Assembly (NCBI GenBank): GCA_001874155.1
Contig: MPDB01000017.1
Coordinates: 1-36,186 of the forward strand
Length of the DNA: 36,186 nt
Reading direction: 5' to 3'
DNA from: Vibrio sp. MedPE-SWchi
GTDB taxonomy: Bacteria; Pseudomonadota; Gammaproteobacteria; Enterobacterales; Vibrionaceae
Shown: piece by piece, positions 17,121-27,116 of the stretch
How the letters are laid out: the number at the start of each line of letters is the position of its first letter
Numbering within the stretch: the stretch's first letter is position 1
Notes under the pieces: generated by a model
Told to the model about the DNA's origin: nothing
What the model saw: the letters and a program-made list of their open reading frames with translations, nothing else
The model's database searches: none
Position numbers and translations under genes: made by a program

Positions 17121-18527
17121 ATGTTTGACAATTTAACCGATCGATTATCCAAAACGCTGAAAAACATCAGCGGTAAAGGTCGTTTGACCGAAGATAATAT
17201 TAAAGAGACGCTGCGCGAAGTTCGCATGGCGTTACTAGAAGCGGACGTAGCACTTCCCGTTGTTCGTGATTTTGTAAAGCGCGTTAAAGAAGGCGCCGTT
17301 GGTGTTGAGGTTTCTAAATCTCTGACACCAGGCCAAGAGTTCATTAAGATCGTTCAGGCTGAGCTTGAAGCGGTGATGGGTGAATCCAATGAAGCGCTTG
17401 ATCTAGCGGCTCAGCCTCCTGCCGTGATCTTAATGGCCGGTTTACAAGGTGCAGGTAAAACCACCAGTGTTGGTAAGTTATCTAAGCTTCTAAGCGAGAA
17501 AGACAAGAAGAAAGTTCTGGTTGTTTCTGCCGACGTCTATCGTCCAGCCGCGATCAAACAGCTTGAAACATTAGCGTCTGATGTTGGCGTCGACTTCTTC
17601 CCGTCATCTGCCGATCAGAAACCGATTGATATCGCGAACGCAGCCATCGATCACGCCAAGAAAAAATTCTACGACGTGCTTCTTGTCGATACGGCAGGTC
17701 GCTTAGCCATCGATGAAGACATGATGGCTGAGATCAAAGAGCTTCACACTGCGATTAACCCAGTAGAGACCCTGTTTGTCGTTGATGCAATGACAGGTCA
17801 AGATGCGGCGAATACAGCGAAAGCTTTTGGCGATATGCTGCCGTTGACTGGTGTCATTCTTACCAAGGTGGACGGTGATGCTCGTGGTGGTGCGGCGCTA
17901 TCTGTTCGTCATATTACGGGTAAGCCGATCAAATTCTTGGGTGTTGGCGAAAAAACCGACGCGCTTGAACCTTTCCATCCGGATCGTGTTGCGTCACGTA
18001 TTCTCGGTATGGGTGATGTTCTTTCTCTTATCGAAGACCTTCAGCGTAACGTTGATACCGAGAAAGCAGACAAGCTAGCGAAGAAATTTAAAGAGAAGAA
18101 AGGCTTCGATTTAGAAGACTTCCGTGAGCAGCTTGGCCAAATGCAAAACATGGGCGGCATGATGGGCATGATGGATAAACTGCCAGGCATGAACAACGTC
18201 CCTGATAACGTCAAAGATAAAGTTGACGACAAGATGTTTAAGCAGATGGAAGCGATCATCAACTCGATGACCATGAAAGAGCGTAAACGCCCTGAGCTGA
18301 TTAAAGGCTCGCGTAAAAAACGTATCGCTGCCGGTTCTGGTACCCAAGTACAAGATGTAAACCGTTTGCTGAAGCAGTTCACCCAGATGCAAAAGATGAT
18401 GAAAAAAATGCAGAAAGGTGGAATGAAAGGCATGATGCGTAACATGCAAGGCATGATGGGTGGCGGCGGTGGAATGGGCGGCATGGGTGGTATGGGCGGC
18501 GGTGGCTTCAATCCGTTTGGTCGATAA
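17121..18527 (+). CDS. ffh: Signal recognition particle protein Ffh
   Basis: Ffh is the SRP54 GTPase. With 4.5S RNA it binds signal sequences on ribosomes and docks with FtsY at the membrane. Domain order in the 468-residue protein is an N-terminal helical bundle, then the G domain with P-loop GLQGAGKTT (107-115), DVYRPAAIKQL, DTAGR (190-194) and TKVDGDARGG (248-257). The C-terminal M domain (about 310-468) is rich in methionine (QMQNMGGMMGMMDKLPGMNNV, QMQKMMKKMQKGGMKGMMRNMQGMMGGGGG). The signal-sequence groove and 4.5S RNA-binding segment ending in KRIAAGSGTQVQDVN lie there. The tail is Gly/Met-rich with the family ending NPFGR. It is followed by a structured 3' region and a terminator, so it is separate from rpsP. 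Confidence 0.98.
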   Translation: MFDNLTDRLSKTLKNISGKGRLTEDNIKETLREVRMALLEADVALPVVRDFVKRVKEGAVGVEVSKSLTPGQEFIKIVQAELEAVMGESNEALDLAAQPPAVILMAGLQGAGKTTSVGKLSKLLSEKDKKKVLVVSADVYRPAAIKQLETLASDVGVDFFPSSADQKPIDIANAAIDHAKKKFYDVLLVDTAGRLAIDEDMMAEIKELHTAINPVETLFVVDAMTGQDAANTAKAFGDMLPLTGVILTKVDGDARGGAALSVRHITGKPIKFLGVGEKTDALEPFHPDRVASRILGMGDVLSLIEDLQRNVDTEKADKLAKKFKEKKGFDLEDFREQLGQMQNMGGMMGMMDKLPGMNNVPDNVKDKVDDKMFKQMEAIINSMTMKERKRPELIKGSRKKRIAAGSGTQVQDVNRLLKQFTQMQKMMKKMQKGGMKGMMRNMQGMMGGGGGMGGMGGMGGGGFNPFGR

Positions 18528-18643
18528 TTATACCGCTTGAATTTCCCATTCAACGTCTAGGCTAACTTTATTATCAAGCTGTTAGCTAAATCACAAATTA
18601 ATCTGACTATTTGTGGTGGTGAAAAAGTAGCTAAATACCTTGC

Positions 18644-18684
18644 AAAGCCTCGGAATAAGAGTAAAATTCCGAGGCTTTATTTTG
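18644..18684 (+). terminator. ffh terminator
   Basis: A perfect 13-bp stem, AAAGCCTCGGAAT (18644-18656) with ATTCCGAGGCTTT (18666-18678), has a 9-base loop and is followed by a short T-rich stretch. Confidence 0.88.
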
Positions 18685-18711
18685 GCACGAGACCCCAAAT
18701 CGACTTATTAT
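18682..18711 (+). promoter_or_regulatory. Candidate promoter of the rpsP operon
   Basis: TTGGCA (18682-18687), an 18-bp spacer and TATTAT (18706-18711) lie just after the ffh terminator and 49 bases before rpsP. Confidence 0.55.
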
Positions 18712-18760
18712 AGACGGTTTCTGGGGTTAATTTTATTTTTGAGAAAGCAAAGAGGACGAC

Positions 18761-19009
18761 ATGGTAACCATTCGTTTGGCACGTCACGGCGCAAAAAAAC
18801 GCCCATTCTATCAAATCGTAGTAGCGGACAGCCGCAATGCAGCAACTGGCCGTTTCATCGAGAAAGTAGGTTTCTTTAACCCTACTGCTACTGGTCAAGA
18901 AGAAGGTCTTCGTTTAGACCTAGATCGCGTTAACCACTGGGTTGGTCAAGGCGCATCTGTATCTGACCGCGTAGCTAAGCTAGTTAAAGACGCTAAGAAA
19001 GCGGCTTAA
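18761..19009 (+). CDS. rpsP: 30S ribosomal protein bS16
   Basis: bS16 is a small-subunit protein needed for 30S assembly. The 82-residue sequence has the classic start [41 protein letters not shown] and the central [25 protein letters not shown]. The normal length and the codon choice typical of highly expressed genes support the call. AGAGGA lies upstream of the ATG. It is the first gene of rpsP-rimM-trmD-rplS, an operon conserved across bacteria that supplies two ribosomal proteins with two maturation factors. Confidence 0.98.
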   Translation: MVTIRLARHGAKKRPFYQIVVADSRNAATGRFIEKVGFFNPTATGQEEGLRLDLDRVNHWVGQGASVSDRVAKLVKDAKKAA

Positions 19010-19053
19010 TTTTTACTGTTAATTGCAGAATTAACGAGTGAAGAGATTAGCTT

Positions 19054-19608
19054 ATGTCGATGAAAGGAAAAGAAACAATGAGTGAGCAAAACGAAAAAAT
19101 TGTTATGGGCAAGTTTGGTGCTACCTATGGCATTCGCGGCTGGCTTAAGGTTTTTTCCTACACAGACAATGCTGAAAGCATATTCGATTACAGTCCTTGG
19201 TTTATTAAGATTAAGGGCGAGTGGGTTGAGTACAAAGTAGAAAGCTGGAAACGTCATAGCAAAGCTATGGTGGCTAAACTAGCTGGTTTGGAAGTTCGCG
19301 AAGAAGCGCACTTACTGACCAATTTCGAAATTGCGATTGACCCGGCGGCACTGCCTGAATTGTCAGAAGAAGAATTCTACTGGCGTGAATTGTTTGGAAT
19401 GCAAGTTGTAACCGACAAAGGTTACGATTTGGGTAAAGTGACTGATGTCATGGAAACGGGTTCCAACGATGTTCTCGTAGTAAAAGCAAATCTAAAAGAT
19501 GCTTTCGGACAAAAGGAGCGATTAATCCCGTTTCTTGAAGAGCAAGTGATCAAGAAAGTTGATCGCGAAGCTCAACGGATCGAAGTTGACTGGGATCCTG
19601 GATTCTAA
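19054..19608 (+). CDS. rimM: Ribosome maturation factor RimM
   Basis: RimM binds the 30S head near bS19 and helps late maturation of 16S rRNA. The N-terminal RimM domain has [22 protein letters not shown]. The C-terminal PRC-barrel domain has [38 protein letters not shown] and the conserved [16 protein letters not shown] ending in WDPGF. Two starts are possible. ATG 19054 gives 184 residues ([12 protein letters not shown]...). ATG 19078 gives 176 and has the closer match to a Shine-Dalgarno (AAAGGA about 9 bases before). The longer form is listed because related Vibrio proteins begin that way from memory; this is not decisive. Confidence 0.95.
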   Translation: MSMKGKETMSEQNEKIVMGKFGATYGIRGWLKVFSYTDNAESIFDYSPWFIKIKGEWVEYKVESWKRHSKAMVAKLAGLEVREEAHLLTNFEIAIDPAALPELSEEEFYWRELFGMQVVTDKGYDLGKVTDVMETGSNDVLVVKANLKDAFGQKERLIPFLEEQVIKKVDREAQRIEVDWDPGF

Positions 19609-19635
19609 CTTTAAAATCATAGAGCGAGAGAACAC

Positions 19636-20385
19636 ATGTGGGTTGGCGTAATTAGCCTATTTCCTGAAATGTTCCGTTCAGTTACTGATTTTGGAGTAAC
19701 AGGTCAAGCGGTTAAAAAAGGTCTTTTGTCGATAGAGACTTGGAATCCTCGTGATTTCACTCACGACAAACATCGCACTGTTGATGATAGACCTTACGGT
19801 GGTGGTCCTGGCATGCTTATGATGGTTCAGCCTTTGCGCGATGCTATTCATACAGCTAAACAAGCCTCACCGGGAAAGACGAAAGTAATTTACCTTTCAC
19901 CTCAAGGTCGTAAACTCGACCAGCAAGGTGTCGAAGAGTTGGCAACCAATGAGAACTTGCTTCTTATTTGTGGTCGCTATGAAGGGGTAGATGAGCGCAT
20001 TATTCAATCTGAAGTTGACGAAGAATGGTCAATTGGTGATTTTGTAATGACGGGTGGTGAAATACCAGCCATGACGTTGATTGATTCGGTTTCTCGGTTT
20101 GTCCCGGGTGTACTTGGTGATTTTGCGTCAGCAGAAGAAGACTCTTTTGCGAATGGTTTGTTAGATTGTCCACACTATACGCGTCCAGAAGTGCTAGATG
20201 AAACATCCGTACCTTCGGTATTGATGTCTGGTAACCATAAGGACATTCGTCGCTGGCGATTACAACAATCGTTAGGCCGTACTTGGCTTAGAAGACCAGA
20301 GCTTCTGGAAAACCTAGCTCTGACTGACGAACAGGAACAATTACTGGCCGAATTTATTCGAGAGCAACGCTCCGATAAAAAGTAA
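19636..20385 (+). CDS. trmD: tRNA (guanine-N1)-methyltransferase TrmD
   Basis: TrmD methylates G37 next to the anticodon in tRNAs reading CUN, CCN and CGG, using S-adenosylmethionine, and prevents +1 frameshifts. The 249-residue protein has the deep trefoil-knot SPOUT fold. [14 protein letters not shown], the knot segment [26 protein letters not shown] and [16 protein letters not shown] are present in order. The C-terminal domain includes [10 protein letters not shown] and [11 protein letters not shown], where the Asp is catalytic in the family. It starts 27 bases after rimM in the same operon. Confidence 0.98.
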   Translation: MWVGVISLFPEMFRSVTDFGVTGQAVKKGLLSIETWNPRDFTHDKHRTVDDRPYGGGPGMLMMVQPLRDAIHTAKQASPGKTKVIYLSPQGRKLDQQGVEELATNENLLLICGRYEGVDERIIQSEVDEEWSIGDFVMTGGEIPAMTLIDSVSRFVPGVLGDFASAEEDSFANGLLDCPHYTRPEVLDETSVPSVLMSGNHKDIRRWRLQQSLGRTWLRRPELLENLALTDEQEQLLAEFIREQRSDKK

Positions 20386-20433
20386 GCAGTAACCTATTTT
20401 ATTTAGTATCAGTTTATTCTAGGAATTTTAAAA

Positions 20434-20787
20434 ATGAGTAACATCATCAAGGCTCTTGAAGAAGAGCAACTAAAATCAGACCTACCTAAATTTGCACCAG
20501 GTGACACTGTTGTAGTTAAAGTTAAGGTAAAAGAAGGTGACCGTGAGCGTCTACAAGCTTTTGAAGGCGTTGTAATCGCTATCCGTAACCGTGGTCTACA
20601 CTCTGCTTTCACTGTACGTAAGATCTCTAACGGTGAAGGTGTTGAGCGTGCATTCCAAACACATTCTCCAATGGTTGATAGCATCGAAGTTAAACGCCGT
20701 GGTGCAGTACGTCGTGCCAAGTTGTACTACCTACGTGAGCGTTCTGGTAAGTCAGCTCGTATCCGCGAGAAACTTACTAAGAAGTAA
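20434..20787 (+). CDS. rplS: 50S ribosomal protein bL19
   Basis: bL19 is a large-subunit protein at the interface with the 30S. The 117-residue sequence shows the hallmark segments [68 protein letters not shown] and [34 protein letters not shown] precedes the ATG. It is the last gene of the operon and is followed by a strong terminator 24 bases downstream. Confidence 0.98.
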   Translation: MSNIIKALEEEQLKSDLPKFAPGDTVVVKVKVKEGDRERLQAFEGVVIAIRNRGLHSAFTVRKISNGEGVERAFQTHSPMVDSIEVKRRGAVRRAKLYYLRERSGKSARIREKLTKK

Positions 20788-20811
20788 TGCTATAACTAGC
20801 GTTCTCATAAG

Positions 20812-20842
20812 AAAAGCGGAGTCCATTGGACTCCGCTTTTTT
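20812..20842 (+). terminator. Terminator of the rpsP-rplS operon
   Basis: AAAAGCGGAGTCC (20812-20824) pairs perfectly with GGACTCCGCTTTT around a 3-base loop, followed by further T. The stem is 13 bp. Confidence 0.95.
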
Positions 20843-20995
20843 ATATGTTTAATTTGAGCTGGCTATTTATCTCTCTGTTTTCGTCGTCTCTGCTCATTTA
20901 TGCTTATAAACTCCGCATCTCCTCCTCAACAGAATGATAAATTTCTTCGCTCAAATGTAAAATATCCTCTATGAGGGTATTTACAAGTACAAAAA

Positions 20996-21022
20996 AAGGC
21001 TGATATCAATGTTATCAGCCTT
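20996..21022 (-). terminator. Terminator of the pil-coaE-zapD-yacG transcript
   Basis: On the minus strand, AAGGCTGATA (21022-21013) pairs with TATCAGCCTT (21005-20996), followed by a run of T from the A-run at 20991-20997. It lies 14 bases after the yacG stop. Confidence 0.88.
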
Positions 21023-21036
21023 CTTTATTTTAGCCG

Positions 21037-21234
21037 TTAATACGGGTCTTCAGACCATCCATCGCTATCGGACATATCGGGGGCTCCGGCGATAGCGTTA
21101 TCTTCATCTGCCCACTCACCAAAGTCGATCATTTGGCACTGTTTGCTGCAAAAGGGGCGATGAGGGCTTTGCTCACCCCATTCAACATCTGCGTCGCATT
21201 GCGGGCATTTTACAATCGTGATTTTCTTAGACAT
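21037..21234 (-). CDS. yacG: DNA gyrase inhibitor YacG (zinc-binding)
   Basis: YacG is a small zinc protein that binds GyrB and blocks DNA binding by gyrase in E. coli. The 65-residue product has the four zinc cysteines in the family pattern (C10, C13, C29, C33; KCPQC ... RPFCSKQC). The conserved [15 protein letters not shown] follows, then an acidic disordered tail. It lies at the end of the pil/coaE/zapD gene group, its standard genomic partner set, and just before a terminator. About 146 bases separate it from zapD, so an internal promoter is possible, though none is clear. Confidence 0.95.
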   Translation of the reverse strand: MSKKITIVKCPQCDADVEWGEQSPHRPFCSKQCQMIDFGEWADEDNAIAGAPDMSDSDGWSEDPY

Positions 21235-21380
21235 AAAGCGTGTCTCATTTTTAGTTTGCCGACATTGTCGGTTCTTGGAAATGGAATTGCAACTCCATAT
21301 TGACTCCTAAATCAGAGCACCATTAGCCATCGACACAACAGCTTAGGATTCAACTAAGAAGGGAATAGGCTCATTATGCC

Positions 21381-22121
21381 TTAGCTACAAACAGCCAGTG
21401 AAAACTGAATGTCTTGAGTGCACGCCTGCCCGGATTTGAAATCGATAAACTTAATTGCAAATCGATTCTTATGACCTGAAATCATTGGATACACGCCGTA
21501 TTGCAGAGGGATTTCTAGCCTAAGTATATTGGCATCTTCAGCATCACTTTGGAAAAAACCATTGTTAGCCTGTTGAGGTTGAAAGTAACCGGTTTCTCTC
21601 GCAAGTTTAAGCCACAGTGTTAAGGCGTCAGAAAGTGGCATTAATGTTTTTAACCATTGGTTTGTATTGTGTTCTTTCTGTGTGCTTGGTAAATGCAGCC
21701 AGTGATGCAAAGCAGGAAGATCGAAACAGCAGGATCCGCCTGGTAAATTAAAGCGTTGGCGAATGGTGCTAATGAATCGATCCTCTTTAAGGGACTGACC
21801 AAAGCGTTCAGCAGTCATTAATTCGCCATGCACAAGATCCACTTCTTTGAGCACATCAAGAAGCATGGCTTGATCTACGCCATCGACATTTAGCCAGCTT
21901 TTATAAGTAAGGCGTTGTTTTTCTATATCTTTCGCCAACTCACTTTTAAGCTGAATTTGCTCAAAGATCTCTAATAGATCGAACAGTGAACGGAAGAAAA
22001 GTAAATGTTGAAGATCATCAGAAAATTGAGAGGATACATCGAGTTGGTGGAGCAGGGCTTCCACTCGCAAATAGATGCGTGTTTTCTCATTGAGAGGATG
22101 TTCAAACTTATGGGTGGTCAT
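21381..22121 (-). CDS. zapD: Cell division protein ZapD
   Basis: ZapD binds the C-terminal tail of FtsZ and bundles filaments at the Z ring. The 246-residue protein begins [27 protein letters not shown], matching the family start. It has the long helical N-terminal region and the C-terminal [22 protein letters not shown] segment. An upstream in-frame ATG at 22157 would add 12 residues and overlap coaE. The ATG at 22121 has an AAGGCG ribosome site at the right distance and fits known N-termini, so it is chosen. The gene is 32 bases after coaE on the same strand. Confidence 0.95.
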   Translation of the reverse strand: MTTHKFEHPLNEKTRIYLRVEALLHQLDVSSQFSDDLQHLLFFRSLFDLLEIFEQIQLKSELAKDIEKQRLTYKSWLNVDGVDQAMLLDVLKEVDLVHGELMTAERFGQSLKEDRFISTIRQRFNLPGGSCCFDLPALHHWLHLPSTQKEHNTNQWLKTLMPLSDALTLWLKLARETGYFQPQQANNGFFQSDAEDANILRLEIPLQYGVYPMISGHKNRFAIKFIDFKSGQACTQDIQFSLAVCS

Positions 22122-22153
22122 TGATATCGCCTTAGAGTGTCTCTTTGTTATTC

Positions 22154-22762
22154 TCACCGATTTTTACTACTAATAGCCAGATACTTTTGATGTAATTCTG
22201 TGATACGAGGCAAAAGTTCTTTGTTTTCTGTATCATTATTAATCACATCATCAGCAAACTGTAATCTCTCTTCTCGCGATGATTGTGCAGCCAAAATAGA
22301 TTCTACTTGCTCTATCGAGACGCCATCTCTAGCCGTTGTTCTTTGTATTTGAGTTTGCTCATTAACATCAACGACTAAAATTCGATCCGTCATAACTTGA
22401 AGGTTATTTTCAACCAGCAAGGGAACAACAAGCAATACATAGGGTGAGTTAATCGACGCTATGGCCGCTTTCATTTCCTGTCTGATTAGGGGGTGAAGCA
22501 GCTTGTCTAACCATTGCTTTTCGAGTGGGTTAGAAAATATTCTCTCTCGAAGTTCAGCGCGGTTCAAAGCGCCACTCTCATCGACAATGCTCTGTCCGAA
22601 ATGCGCGATGATGGCGTTTAATCCGACAGTGTTGGGTTGTACTACTTCTCGAGCGATGACATCTGCATCGACAATATCGATATCGAAGTGTTGGTTAAAG
22701 AGATCGGCAACGGTTGTTTTTCCACTCGCAATCCCGCCAGTGATGCCTACAACATATGTCAT
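22154..22762 (-). CDS. coaE: Dephospho-CoA kinase
   Basis: CoaE phosphorylates the 3'-hydroxyl of dephospho-CoA with ATP, the last step of coenzyme A synthesis. The 202-residue protein has P-loop GGIASGKT (residues 9-16), then [23 protein letters not shown] and VVPLLVENN. The segment [47 protein letters not shown] carries the lid arginines. It is 40 bases after pilD and followed by zapD. The pilABCD-coaE linkage is known in Vibrio cholerae and other gammaproteobacteria. Confidence 0.97.
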   Translation of the reverse strand: MTYVVGITGGIASGKTTVADLFNQHFDIDIVDADVIAREVVQPNTVGLNAIIAHFGQSIVDESGALNRAELRERIFSNPLEKQWLDKLLHPLIRQEMKAAIASINSPYVLLVVPLLVENNLQVMTDRILVVDVNEQTQIQRTTARDGVSIEQVESILAAQSSREERLQFADDVINNDTENKELLPRITELHQKYLAISSKNR

Positions 22763-22802
22763 GCTTATATTTTTCCTCGGTTAGTCAAATGATTGAGCTG
22801 GG

Positions 22803-23672
22803 TTAGATACCCATAGCGCTGCTAAGGTACCAAGACATGATCTGTTCACCCCAAATAAGGCTTATCCAACCTGCAATGGCGAGGTAAGGACCAAAAGGAA
22901 AGGCTTTATCGATGCCCTTTTTCTGTAAGCGTAATTGGATGATGCCAAACACAAGCCCAACAAGAGAGGAGAGTAAGATAATCATGGGCAGCGACTGCCA
23001 ACCAAGCCATGCACCGAGTGCGGCTAGAAGTTTAAAATCGCCATAGCCCATACCTTCTTTGCCTGTGACAATTTTGAACCCCCAATAAACAAGCCACAGA
23101 CAAAGATAACCGGCAATGGCTCCTATGACAGCATCTTGAAGGGATACTGGGCTTATTTGAAACAATGCCAGAGTAATGCCAGACCACATCAAGGGTAAGG
23201 TCAGTTGATCTGGCAATAACATGGTGTCTAGATCGATAAAGGTTGCTGCGATGAGGATAAAAGTAAAGAAGATCAACGCAACCGAAAAGTAACTTGGACC
23301 TAAGTAATAAGCTACCGAGCCACTTAACACCGCTGTCAATAATTCAACAAGCGGGTAGCGTTTTGAGATTTTGTTTGCACATTGATGACATTTCCCCTTC
23401 AACATTAGCCAACTAATGACAGGGATATTATCGATAAGGCGCAGCTGTGTGTTGCACTTTGGGCAGGTTGAACGTGGGATACTAAGAGAATAGTGACCGT
23501 CTGGCGGAGAAATCTTATATTCAGGAAAAGCGTCTGCGCACTCTTGTCGCCACTCTCTTTCCATAATGATAGGTAGACGATGGATGACGACGTTTAGAAA
23601 GCTCCCCACAATTAAGCCAAAGATGACTGAAAGGGTGGTGAACAACCAAGGGTGTAACTCAAACACTTCCAT
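22803..23672 (-). CDS. pilD: Prepilin peptidase / N-methyltransferase PilD
   Basis: PilD cleaves the leader of type IV pilins and type II secretion pseudopilins at the cytoplasmic face of the inner membrane, then methylates the new N-terminus. The 289-residue polytopic protein has the four-cysteine zinc motif (C70, C73, C95, C98), and RYPLVELL. The two catalytic Asp sites are in [11 protein letters not shown] (about 147-149) and GMGYGDFK (D212), matching the GxGD aspartic protease family. It follows pilC by 66 bases. In Vibrio this peptidase usually also serves the MSHA pilus and type II secretion, which is inferred here. Confidence 0.96.
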   Translation of the reverse strand: MEVFELHPWLFTTLSVIFGLIVGSFLNVVIHRLPIIMEREWRQECADAFPEYKISPPDGHYSLSIPRSTCPKCNTQLRLIDNIPVISWLMLKGKCHQCANKISKRYPLVELLTAVLSGSVAYYLGPSYFSVALIFFTFILIAATFIDLDTMLLPDQLTLPLMWSGITLALFQISPVSLQDAVIGAIAGYLCLWLVYWGFKIVTGKEGMGYGDFKLLAALGAWLGWQSLPMIILLSSLVGLVFGIIQLRLQKKGIDKAFPFGPYLAIAGWISLIWGEQIMSWYLSSAMGI

Positions 23673-23738
23673 AGTTTTACTCGAGTAATTAGGGACAACG
23701 GTAGCTCAATCGAATCGTTACCATATCAGATGCACATA

Positions 23739-24965
23739 CTATCCTAATACACTCATTAAGTTAAAGATTGGTAAATACATTGCGACGACTAATCCACCAA
23801 TGACGGTACCTAAGAAAACAATGATGAGCGGTTCGAGAATTTTGCCCAGATTATCAACGGTATTATCGACTTCAAACTCGTAGATGGTGGCCACCTTATT
23901 AAGCATGTCGTCTAGGCTTCCTGATTCTTCACCGATCATGACCATTTGCAGCACCATCTCTGGGAAGGCGTTGGTGTTTCGCATGGCAATGTACATGGGC
24001 ATGCCAGCCGAGGTGTCCCGATGAACGGAGTCAATCGCGGTCTGATAATGAAGGTTTCCTGAGGTTTTTGCTGTGGTTTTTAGGCTTGAAAGTATAGGTA
24101 TACCGGCGCTAAAACTGGTGGCAAGGGTTCGACTGAATTTGGCGATCGCCGCTTTTGAAAAAACGCCACCGATAATCGGAACTTTTAATCCAAGTCGGCT
24201 GGTTGATAAGCGAACCTTAAACGATCGCTTACGAATCATTTTGAAACCGATGATGGTGGCTATTGCGGAAAGTAAAATGGAAAGACTGTACTCTTGAACC
24301 CAATGAGAAAGGTGGAGAACTTGTTGAGTAAACCAGGGAAGTTCAGCCCCAAAGCCTTTGAACATGCTTTCAAATTCAGGAATAACAACGGTGAGCATGA
24401 GGTATGAGACACTGAGTGCTACGAGAACGACCATGACAGGGTAGATGAGTGCTTTAACGACTTTAGCACGCAGTTGCTCGCTCTTTTCTCTATAGGTTGC
24501 CAGCCTCTCAAAGACTTCTGGAAGATTACCGGATTGTTCTCCCGTGGCAACCAAATCAACATATAGGGAATCAAAGTGAGCACTGGCAGTACGCAAGGCT
24601 TTGGAGATAGGTGTTCCTGCCTCAACACCTTTACTGACTTGGGACAGTATAGATTTCATCTCCGCTTTACGGTTATTGTCTGAGACTAGTTTAAGCGCTT
24701 GAACGATAGGGACGCCGGTTGTCAGCATGGTCGCAAGCTGGCGCGTTAATATTGTAATGTCTTTGGCCTTAACCCTGTTAAGAACTCGGGTTATGAATGA
24801 AACGCTTCCCTTTTTGATTTTTTTTATCTGTATATGCTGATCTTTTAGTTTTTCTCGAACTTCTAGCTCAGTTAATGCCAATACTTGTCCAGAGACACGC
24901 TTTCCAACGCTATTGACGCCCTTCCAGCGGAAGTTTTTTAATTGAATGGGTTTTATTTTTCTCAT
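23739..24965 (-). CDS. pilC: Type IV pilus inner-membrane platform protein PilC
   Basis: PilC is the inner-membrane platform that couples the PilB motor to pilin insertion. The 408-residue protein has two repeated GspF/T2SF domains. The first includes [22 protein letters not shown] and [24 protein letters not shown]. The second includes [20 protein letters not shown] and [26 protein letters not shown]. Hydrophobic segments lie around residues 170-190, 220-245 and near the C-terminus. The N-terminal [16 protein letters not shown] is typical. It begins 24 bases after pilB. The ribosome site is weak, suggesting coupling to pilB. Confidence 0.96.
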   Translation of the reverse strand: MRKIKPIQLKNFRWKGVNSVGKRVSGQVLALTELEVREKLKDQHIQIKKIKKGSVSFITRVLNRVKAKDITILTRQLATMLTTGVPIVQALKLVSDNNRKAEMKSILSQVSKGVEAGTPISKALRTASAHFDSLYVDLVATGEQSGNLPEVFERLATYREKSEQLRAKVVKALIYPVMVVLVALSVSYLMLTVVIPEFESMFKGFGAELPWFTQQVLHLSHWVQEYSLSILLSAIATIIGFKMIRKRSFKVRLSTSRLGLKVPIIGGVFSKAAIAKFSRTLATSFSAGIPILSSLKTTAKTSGNLHYQTAIDSVHRDTSAGMPMYIAMRNTNAFPEMVLQMVMIGEESGSLDDMLNKVATIYEFEVDNTVDNLGKILEPLIIVFLGTVIGGLVVAMYLPIFNLMSVLG

Positions 24966-24989
24966 TGGTCGACAGTCTCATCCGTGAGG

Positions 24990-26675
24990 TCAAAAATAGA
25001 GTACGCGTTGTAGCTCTGAATAGCTGGTGACGCCTTGTTTCAGTTTCTCAATGCCTGATTGTTGCAAGGTTTGCATGCCTTGAGCTTTGGCAATATTTTC
25101 GATGTCCATCATTGAAGCGCCCTTAATAACGGCATTGGCCAGTTCGCTGTCAAATGTCATCACTTCATAGATCCCAGTTCTCCCTGAGTACCCGGCGTTG
25201 CATTCGTTGCAACCTTGAGGGTTAGCCTTGAAGACTGTGCCTTCTTCGTCGATATCATGTTTGTCGAATAGGGCTTTATCGTAATGAGGCTGTTTACAAT
25301 GCGAACAGAGTTTTCTTGCAAGGCGTTGAGCAATGATCAGACTAAGCGAAGAGGCTAGATTAAAGGCTTCAATCCCCATGTTATTTAATCGAACCACCGT
25401 TTCTGCAGCAGAATTGGTATGCAGGGTGGATAACACCAGGTGCCCAGTTTGAGCGGCTTTGATGGCAATTTCCGCGGTATCGAGGTCGCGGATCTCTCCC
25501 ACCATGACGATATCGGGATCTTGGCGTAGAAAAGAGCGTAATGCCTTAGCAAAACCAAAGCCGATTTTGGGCTGAACCTGTACTTGGTTGATACCGGATA
25601 GGTTGATCTCAACAGGATCTTCCGCAGTAGAGATATTCACTTCTGGTGTATTGAGAATACTAAGGCCTGTGTAGAGCGACACGGTTTTACCGCTTCCTGT
25701 TGGCCCAGTCATTAAAATCATGCCTTGAGGTTTTTTTAATGCTTCAAGGTAGAGCTGTTTCTGCTTATCACTATAACCAAGTATGTCGATGTTGAGATTG
25801 GCGCTACTGCTGTCGAGCAGCCTTAAAACTATCTTTTCACCCCACAAGGTCGGAAGTGTCGAAACGCGCATATCAATGGCTGTGACATCATCAAGCTTGA
25901 GTTTAATTCGTCCATCTTGAGGCAAGCGGCGTTCAGCAATATCCAGCTTGGCGAGTATTTTCAATCGTGCCGAGAGCCTTCTGCTCAGTTGGCTTGCAGG
26001 GGTTTGTGTTTCAACTAATATACCGTCACATCGCAGTCGAATGCGATAGCTATCATCGTAGGGCTCGAAGTGAATATCTGATGCACCCTTACGTACAGCA
26101 TCTAGTAGAACTTGGTTGATGAAGCGGCTGACAGGGGCATCATCTTGACTGAGGTTTTCAATCGATTGCAGTTCATCGTCAGCCACATCAACCAAGCTCG
26201 CGAGTTCATCTTGGCTGATCTCTTTGTTTGATGACGCTTGAGTTGACATGGTTCGACCGTATAGGCGTCGAATCGAGGCTTCAAGCTCTTTGACGTCGGC
26301 GAGTACTAGCTCGACCTGCAATCCAGAAGCAAAGCGAAACTCGTCTTCGAGCTCACTGTTTGTTGGGTCTGAAACCGCAATTGAAAGGACGAGTCCGTTG
26401 TTTTGTATTGGCAAGGCTTGAAAGCGTGTGATCAGTTCTCGTAGGCCAAGGTTGTGGCACAAGGTGGCGTAATCGTAGTGGGATAAGTGCGTTGGTGTTA
26501 AGCCGAAGATGTGGCTTAATTGTTGGGTAAGATCCTGATGGTGGAATAGTTCAAGATCGAGTAATGCTTCAGGTACAGACATACCCGAAGCATTGACATG
26601 CTCAATCACATTTTGCTCTTGCACCAAGCTTATTAAATCAGCTTGGCGCAAGATGGCTGGAAGGTTGGTGAGCAT
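24990..26675 (-). CDS. pilB: Type IV pilus assembly ATPase PilB
   Basis: PilB is the cytoplasmic hexameric ATPase that powers pilus extension. The 561-residue protein has an N-terminal GspE-N (MshEN-like) region. ASDIHFEPY leads into the N2 domain, then Walker A GPTGSGKT (324-331), Asp box STAEDPVEI, Walker B DPDIVMVGEIRD (386-397) and His box TGHLVLSTLHTN. A zinc-binding tetracysteine follows (C457, C460, C489, C492), typical of PilB and GspE extension motors rather than the retraction ATPase PilT. It starts only 6 bases after pilA and shows no clear Shine-Dalgarno, so its translation is probably coupled to pilA and low. Confidence 0.97.
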   Translation of the reverse strand: MLTNLPAILRQADLISLVQEQNVIEHVNASGMSVPEALLDLELFHHQDLTQQLSHIFGLTPTHLSHYDYATLCHNLGLRELITRFQALPIQNNGLVLSIAVSDPTNSELEDEFRFASGLQVELVLADVKELEASIRRLYGRTMSTQASSNKEISQDELASLVDVADDELQSIENLSQDDAPVSRFINQVLLDAVRKGASDIHFEPYDDSYRIRLRCDGILVETQTPASQLSRRLSARLKILAKLDIAERRLPQDGRIKLKLDDVTAIDMRVSTLPTLWGEKIVLRLLDSSSANLNIDILGYSDKQKQLYLEALKKPQGMILMTGPTGSGKTVSLYTGLSILNTPEVNISTAEDPVEINLSGINQVQVQPKIGFGFAKALRSFLRQDPDIVMVGEIRDLDTAEIAIKAAQTGHLVLSTLHTNSAAETVVRLNNMGIEAFNLASSLSLIIAQRLARKLCSHCKQPHYDKALFDKHDIDEEGTVFKANPQGCNECNAGYSGRTGIYEVMTFDSELANAVIKGASMMDIENIAKAQGMQTLQQSGIEKLKQGVTSYSELQRVLYF

Positions 26676-26681
26676 TGGTTG

Positions 26682-27116
26682 TTAATAAGTTGTTGTGCAG
26701 CTATTTGGTGCAGAATCAGCAGGGACATTTTTAATTTTGCAGACCCAACCAGTTGAATCGTTTTTTGTATACTGCACAGATGCTGTTTTGCCTTTCAATG
26801 AGCCTTCTGTAAAACTGAATGTAGCAGTTCCACCACTAGTAGCGGTGGCTAGAGCTATCGTTCCCATACTATTCATTCCTGTGGTACCACCAACATTCGC
26901 AATGTTGGTTGGAAATGTTCCCCCATTTTCTTGCTGATACATATCGATATTTGTCAATAAGCCCCTCAAGGTAGCGGTTGCAGATGCTACTTCCGTTTTT
27001 TGGACATAGTTTTTATAGGCTGGTATAGCCACAGCAGATAACACACCAATGATTGCTACAACTATCATCAACTCAATTAAGGTAAAGCCTTTTTGTTTCT
27101 TATTGATCGCTTTCAT
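26682..27116 (-). CDS. pilA: Type IV major pilin PilA
   Basis: This is the prepilin that assembles into the type IV pilus fibre; in vibrios the pilABCD pilus acts in chitin colonisation and DNA uptake. The 144-residue precursor has a short leader ending KQKG^[27 protein letters not shown], with cleavage after Gly10 and Glu5 in the mature protein. This is class IVa with N-methyl-Phe. The C-terminal domain ends with two cysteines (GWVC, NSC), which form the D-loop disulfide. A longer reading frame from 27209 exists, but ATG 27116 has GGAG at the correct distance and gives the normal short leader. The central part is Gly/Thr/Ala-rich and probably strain-variable. Confidence 0.95.
   Translation of the reverse strand: MKAINKKQKGFTLIELMIVVAIIGVLSAVAIPAYKNYVQKTEVASATATLRGLLTNIDMYQQENGGTFPTNIANVGGTTGMNSMGTIALATATSGGTATFSFTEGSLKGKTASVQYTKNDSTGWVCKIKNVPADSAPNSCTTTY

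Noticed and set aside
18041..18553. Minus-strand proline-rich open frame opposite ffh
   Set aside because: It is the shadow of the Met/Gly-rich Ffh M domain. It has no ribosome site and no family resemblance.
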